A stretch of 64,000 bases of DNA, from the NCBI GenBank assembly GCA_949358305.1, contig OX442319.1:3782001-3846000 (forward strand), written 5' to 3'. The notes under the pieces were generated by a model. That model saw nothing but the letters and a program-made list of their open reading frames with translations, was not told where the DNA came from and made no database searches. Positions 62,701 to 64,000 of the stretch are shown here, piece by piece (within the stretch, counting starts at the first letter, position 1; every line of letters starts with the position of its first letter). This DNA comes from Strigamia acuminata. Its lineage: Eukaryota > Arthropoda > Chilopoda > Geophilomorpha > Linotaeniidae. Position numbers and translations under genes: made by a program.

Positions 62701-63999
62701 TCTGGAGTGCCAAATGTCCATTGGCTGTGGTTTCACTTTGATCTTTTCGATTTTTCCCCCATTCGAATTATTTTGCTCGTTAGTATCATTTAAATCGCTT
62801 TTCTTAAGATTTGACGCATTTACTAGCGCATTTACGCTCACTTGCTGCTTCGCTGCAGTCTGCACTGCGCCACTCAATGTGTTTAGTAATGCTGCCTTAA
62901 AATCTACTGTTTTTAGTAAAGGATTAATGACACTTTCACTTTTTACAACATTTTTGACCGAATTTCCACCCACCGCTGCACTCTGTTGCGCAGAAGGTGC
63001 AGTTGTGTTCACAATATTGGCCTCTATTTTGCAGTTAACTTTGTACATCCGATCATTAGTTTTATCTGCAACAAGGAAAGGCTCACCAATTCGGTCTCTA
63101 AACATGGTCAACTTTCCATTTTTGATAAAAGTTGTGAAACCAGCTTCATCTGTCCGGCCCAGCGATAAGAGATTTTTCTTAAAATTTGGCGCAAAATACA
63201 CATTTTGCAGTGTGATTTCCCTACATCTGCCTGCATAACAAGATGTAATCAACACGTTTCCAATGCCCTCGATTTTAGACTTCCCTTCCCCCTGCTGGAC
63301 ACTATAGCCGGACAGTGGCTTGAAGGTCACGAACCAACTTCTATTAAATGAAAAGTGATCTGTCGCACCGGTATCTATGTACCAGTGCGGATCAAAGTCG
63401 CAATGTGACATCAAAGACAATGGTGGTGACAAGGTGACTTCCTCTTCAGTTTGGTGAACTGCCGCTGAAAACATTGTCAAGGGCTCATCAAAAATGTCAA
63501 CTTGTCCCAAATTGGCCTTTTTGGTCTTTCCACCACGGCCACGTCCTCGTGCAGTGCCTTTTGCTAGCTGTGCAGAGGTGCCACCTCGTTGGCTTTGCAT
63601 ATTCGCTTGTTGTTTGGGCGGTGACGGGCATTCTCTCGCGAAGTGACCAGTGCCGCCACAGGAAAAACAAGTCCGAGGTGTAAATGGCTGATTTCCGCCT
63701 TTTCCGCGTTGGAATCGCCCTTTTCCAAAGAATGCGCCTGCATTATCAGTGGAATCCTGTGTACGCATACCATAGGAGTCTGAAGCTTCAAATAAACGAT
63801 TATACTCTCCTAATAATCGGTCTTTCACTTTTGCAGGGGTGAAGTCCAAATCCTCCCAGTGATACATTATTTGTTTTATAGTCTCATAAGTTGTAGGGAG
63901 GAAATCCATGTATTGGAATGCAATTTCCTCATCCGTCGGTATTACTTTGACATTCGCGAGTTCCGCGACTTTTCTGTCGACACGGGCCAGAAAACACAT
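59704..63999 (-). CDS. Copia Gag-Pol polyprotein, N-terminus beyond window, 1431 aa visible
   Basis: Domains in order: end of the UBN2-type Gag; zinc knuckle CFSCGGTGHFAREC (about 63670); aspartic protease WYIDTGATDHFS (about 63370); pre-integrase WHSRMGHFN (about 62700); integrase with D in HMDLWGPQ, D in KTDNGGEF and E in SVAERANR; RT with LFYVDDIVLF (about 60650); RNase H. In the RNase H the first catalytic aspartate of the usual YTDAS motif is asparagine (VYTNASFALD, codon 60160-60162). The rest of the RNase H (SIMESEF, YADSMPAI, ADLMTKWL) is normal. The frame is open throughout. The visible first Met is not the real start. Confidence 0.95.
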   Translation of the reverse strand: MCFLARVDRKVAELANVKVIPTDEEIAFQYMDFLPTTYETIKQIMYHWEDLDFTPAKVKDRLLGEYNRLFEASDSYGMRTQDSTDNAGAFFGKGRFQRGKGGNQPFTPRTCFSCGGTGHFARECPSPPKQQANMQSQRGGTSAQLAKGTARGRGRGGKTKKANLGQVDIFDEPLTMFSAAVHQTEEEVTLSPPLSLMSHCDFDPHWYIDTGATDHFSFNRSWFVTFKPLSGYSVQQGEGKSKIEGIGNVLITSCYAGRCREITLQNVYFAPNFKKNLLSLGRTDEAGFTTFIKNGKLTMFRDRIGEPFLVADKTNDRMYKVNCKIEANIVNTTAPSAQQSAAVGGNSVKNVVKSESVINPLLKTVDFKAALLNTLSGAVQTAAKQQVSVNALVNASNLKKSDLNDTNEQNNSNGGKIEKIKVKPQPMDIWHSRMGHFNASGIAKMEISPDIFGVKLSDKELSPCDACSKAKSTRATFSPIPEISTKGILEVIHMDLWGPQPFKSLGGASYYLIIVDDYSRFMWVEIIKNKGDTFERFKRWQTQVERSTGKKVKCIKTDNGGEFVSKKWDDYAASIGLKCIQTNPYSPEMNSVAERANRTIVGGIRAMLFENNFPKGLWAELAVTVVYLKNRFPHASLSGKTPYNLFHNKKMSLRHLRCIGSKVFVHIPSQTRRSKLEERAWPGALVGYAIKTRGYRVWDPKSNQVIASKHVKINENVFWHESVQSNSIPREPDFVAASWDEDSDDEILPAVQQQQVPPVIQQLFQAPKHAIPNPQLVQQAVEPEAVEEIAQAVGGIEEEEEQQVEVRLPNPTLTPPPVRRNPPRGVKLKGDTVKQRAAAPEKLKILDMTQWQRRETVRQSGETAGQVDVIYITPLGDRIRSRIDVVRWCKEENYQYDGGCFDFKATDETVGFAGHASVEPDTFEEAMSNPNKSDWQDAMDDEINIFNDRKVYEEVDKTEGMNLLGTKWIYKIKRDYTGAIKRWRARLVAQGFGQKEGVDFTEIFSPVVNFVLVLIFFCSLVVLQGWRDTHLDIKSAYLYGDLDVPQYINIPKGFRTKGNQHKCWRLVKSLYGLHQSGRMWYFKLHERLLEIGFTPVLGLNCVYNYGSDAVLLFYVDDIVLFSRDAFVEQCIIEWIQESFEIVNLGPVTLLLGIHFERKNGDILVHQKSYIAKLVEKYDIDPCHKIKIPVTVGTMIQKVQPGEQINSTFPYRSLVGSLLFIANRTRPDILFSVIVLSQYNETHSNRHVKMLIQVLRYLANTPNYVINLANCKNNNLTVYTNASFALDQDSRRSFGGHIVYLGGVPISWNCRKQSMTSLSIMESEFLAVVDGVREVIWLERLYEADIILCFNRNVPCVYADSMPAINYAKNKIENRANKHIDVKLHFLRDWYEKGVFSIKHVPGELNIADLMTKWLPRPRLCQLCEHIFVAVK

Positions 64000-64000
64000 C

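Larger units (their letters stand above)
59399..64000 (-). mobile_element. Ty1/copia element, minus strand, 5' part beyond window
   Basis: It comprises a 3' LTR (59399-59686), a polypurine tract AAAGGGGGAT just before it in element orientation, and gag-pol reaching the window edge. Integrase before RT defines copia. It is unrelated at close range to the copia element at 33450. Confidence 0.92.

Overview
The window looks like nuclear DNA of an invertebrate animal, quite possibly an arthropod. It has spliced genes with GT-AG introns, recognisable animal genes (folliculin, the spliceosomal protein CWC15, NACHT-type immune-receptor genes, a C2H2 zinc-finger gene, an intronless tRNA-Glu) and an AT-rich background packed with transposable elements. 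The species cannot be named from the sequence.

Layout. 1-8.4 kb: two divergently transcribed paralogous NACHT NTPase genes with tRNA-Glu(UUC) between them. The minus-strand copy runs off the left edge. The plus-strand copy carries an in-frame TAG and a 1.06-kb palindromic element whose removal restores the frame. 8.6-11.4 kb: a small coiled-coil ORF, a PHD-finger relic and a duplicated 3' fragment of the folliculin gene. 11.4-20.0 kb: a complete LTR element (two 1146-bp LTRs with no difference seen, 4-bp target duplication) whose only large ORF is 1990 codons and shows no protease, reverse transcriptase, RNase H or integrase; this is the best candidate for something undescribed. 21.9-23.3 kb: a 15-finger C2H2 gene. 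24.0-26.9 kb: a complete ten-exon folliculin gene on the minus strand, including one GC-AG intron. 27-33 kb: no convincing gene; a mosaic of repeated blocks, TTAA-flanked palindromic elements and a minisatellite.

33.4-38.2 kb: an intact Ty1/copia element (163-bp LTRs, 5-bp target duplication, one 1378-codon gag-pol). 38.2-43.1 kb: decayed Ty3/gypsy sequence on the minus strand with three later insertions nested in it: a CAGGGTG-ended palindrome, a 1.4-kb foldback element that appears to carry a piece of a caudal-type homeobox gene, and a hAT element with an 8-bp target duplication. 43.5-44.1 kb: CWC15, intronless. 45.1-57.6 kb: an unusually long Ty3/gypsy element that broke a pogo-like MITE on insertion. 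It has a 5' LTR, gag, a pol with one in-frame stop and an AT-hook-bearing proline-rich insert, and a further 941-codon ORF downstream of pol with two DnaJ-like CxxCxGxG motifs; no 3' LTR is visible. 57.8-59.3 kb: MITEs and minisatellites. 59.4 kb to the end: a second copia element on the minus strand, cut by the window edge.

The host genes do not form a functional cluster; the region is shaped by transposition. Recurrent themes are long inverted-repeat elements able to give hairpin RNA, one of them inside an immune-receptor gene, a related upstream segment shared by folliculin and CWC15, and retroelements with non-standard coding content. Boundaries and splice sites were read by eye; nothing was checked against a database.
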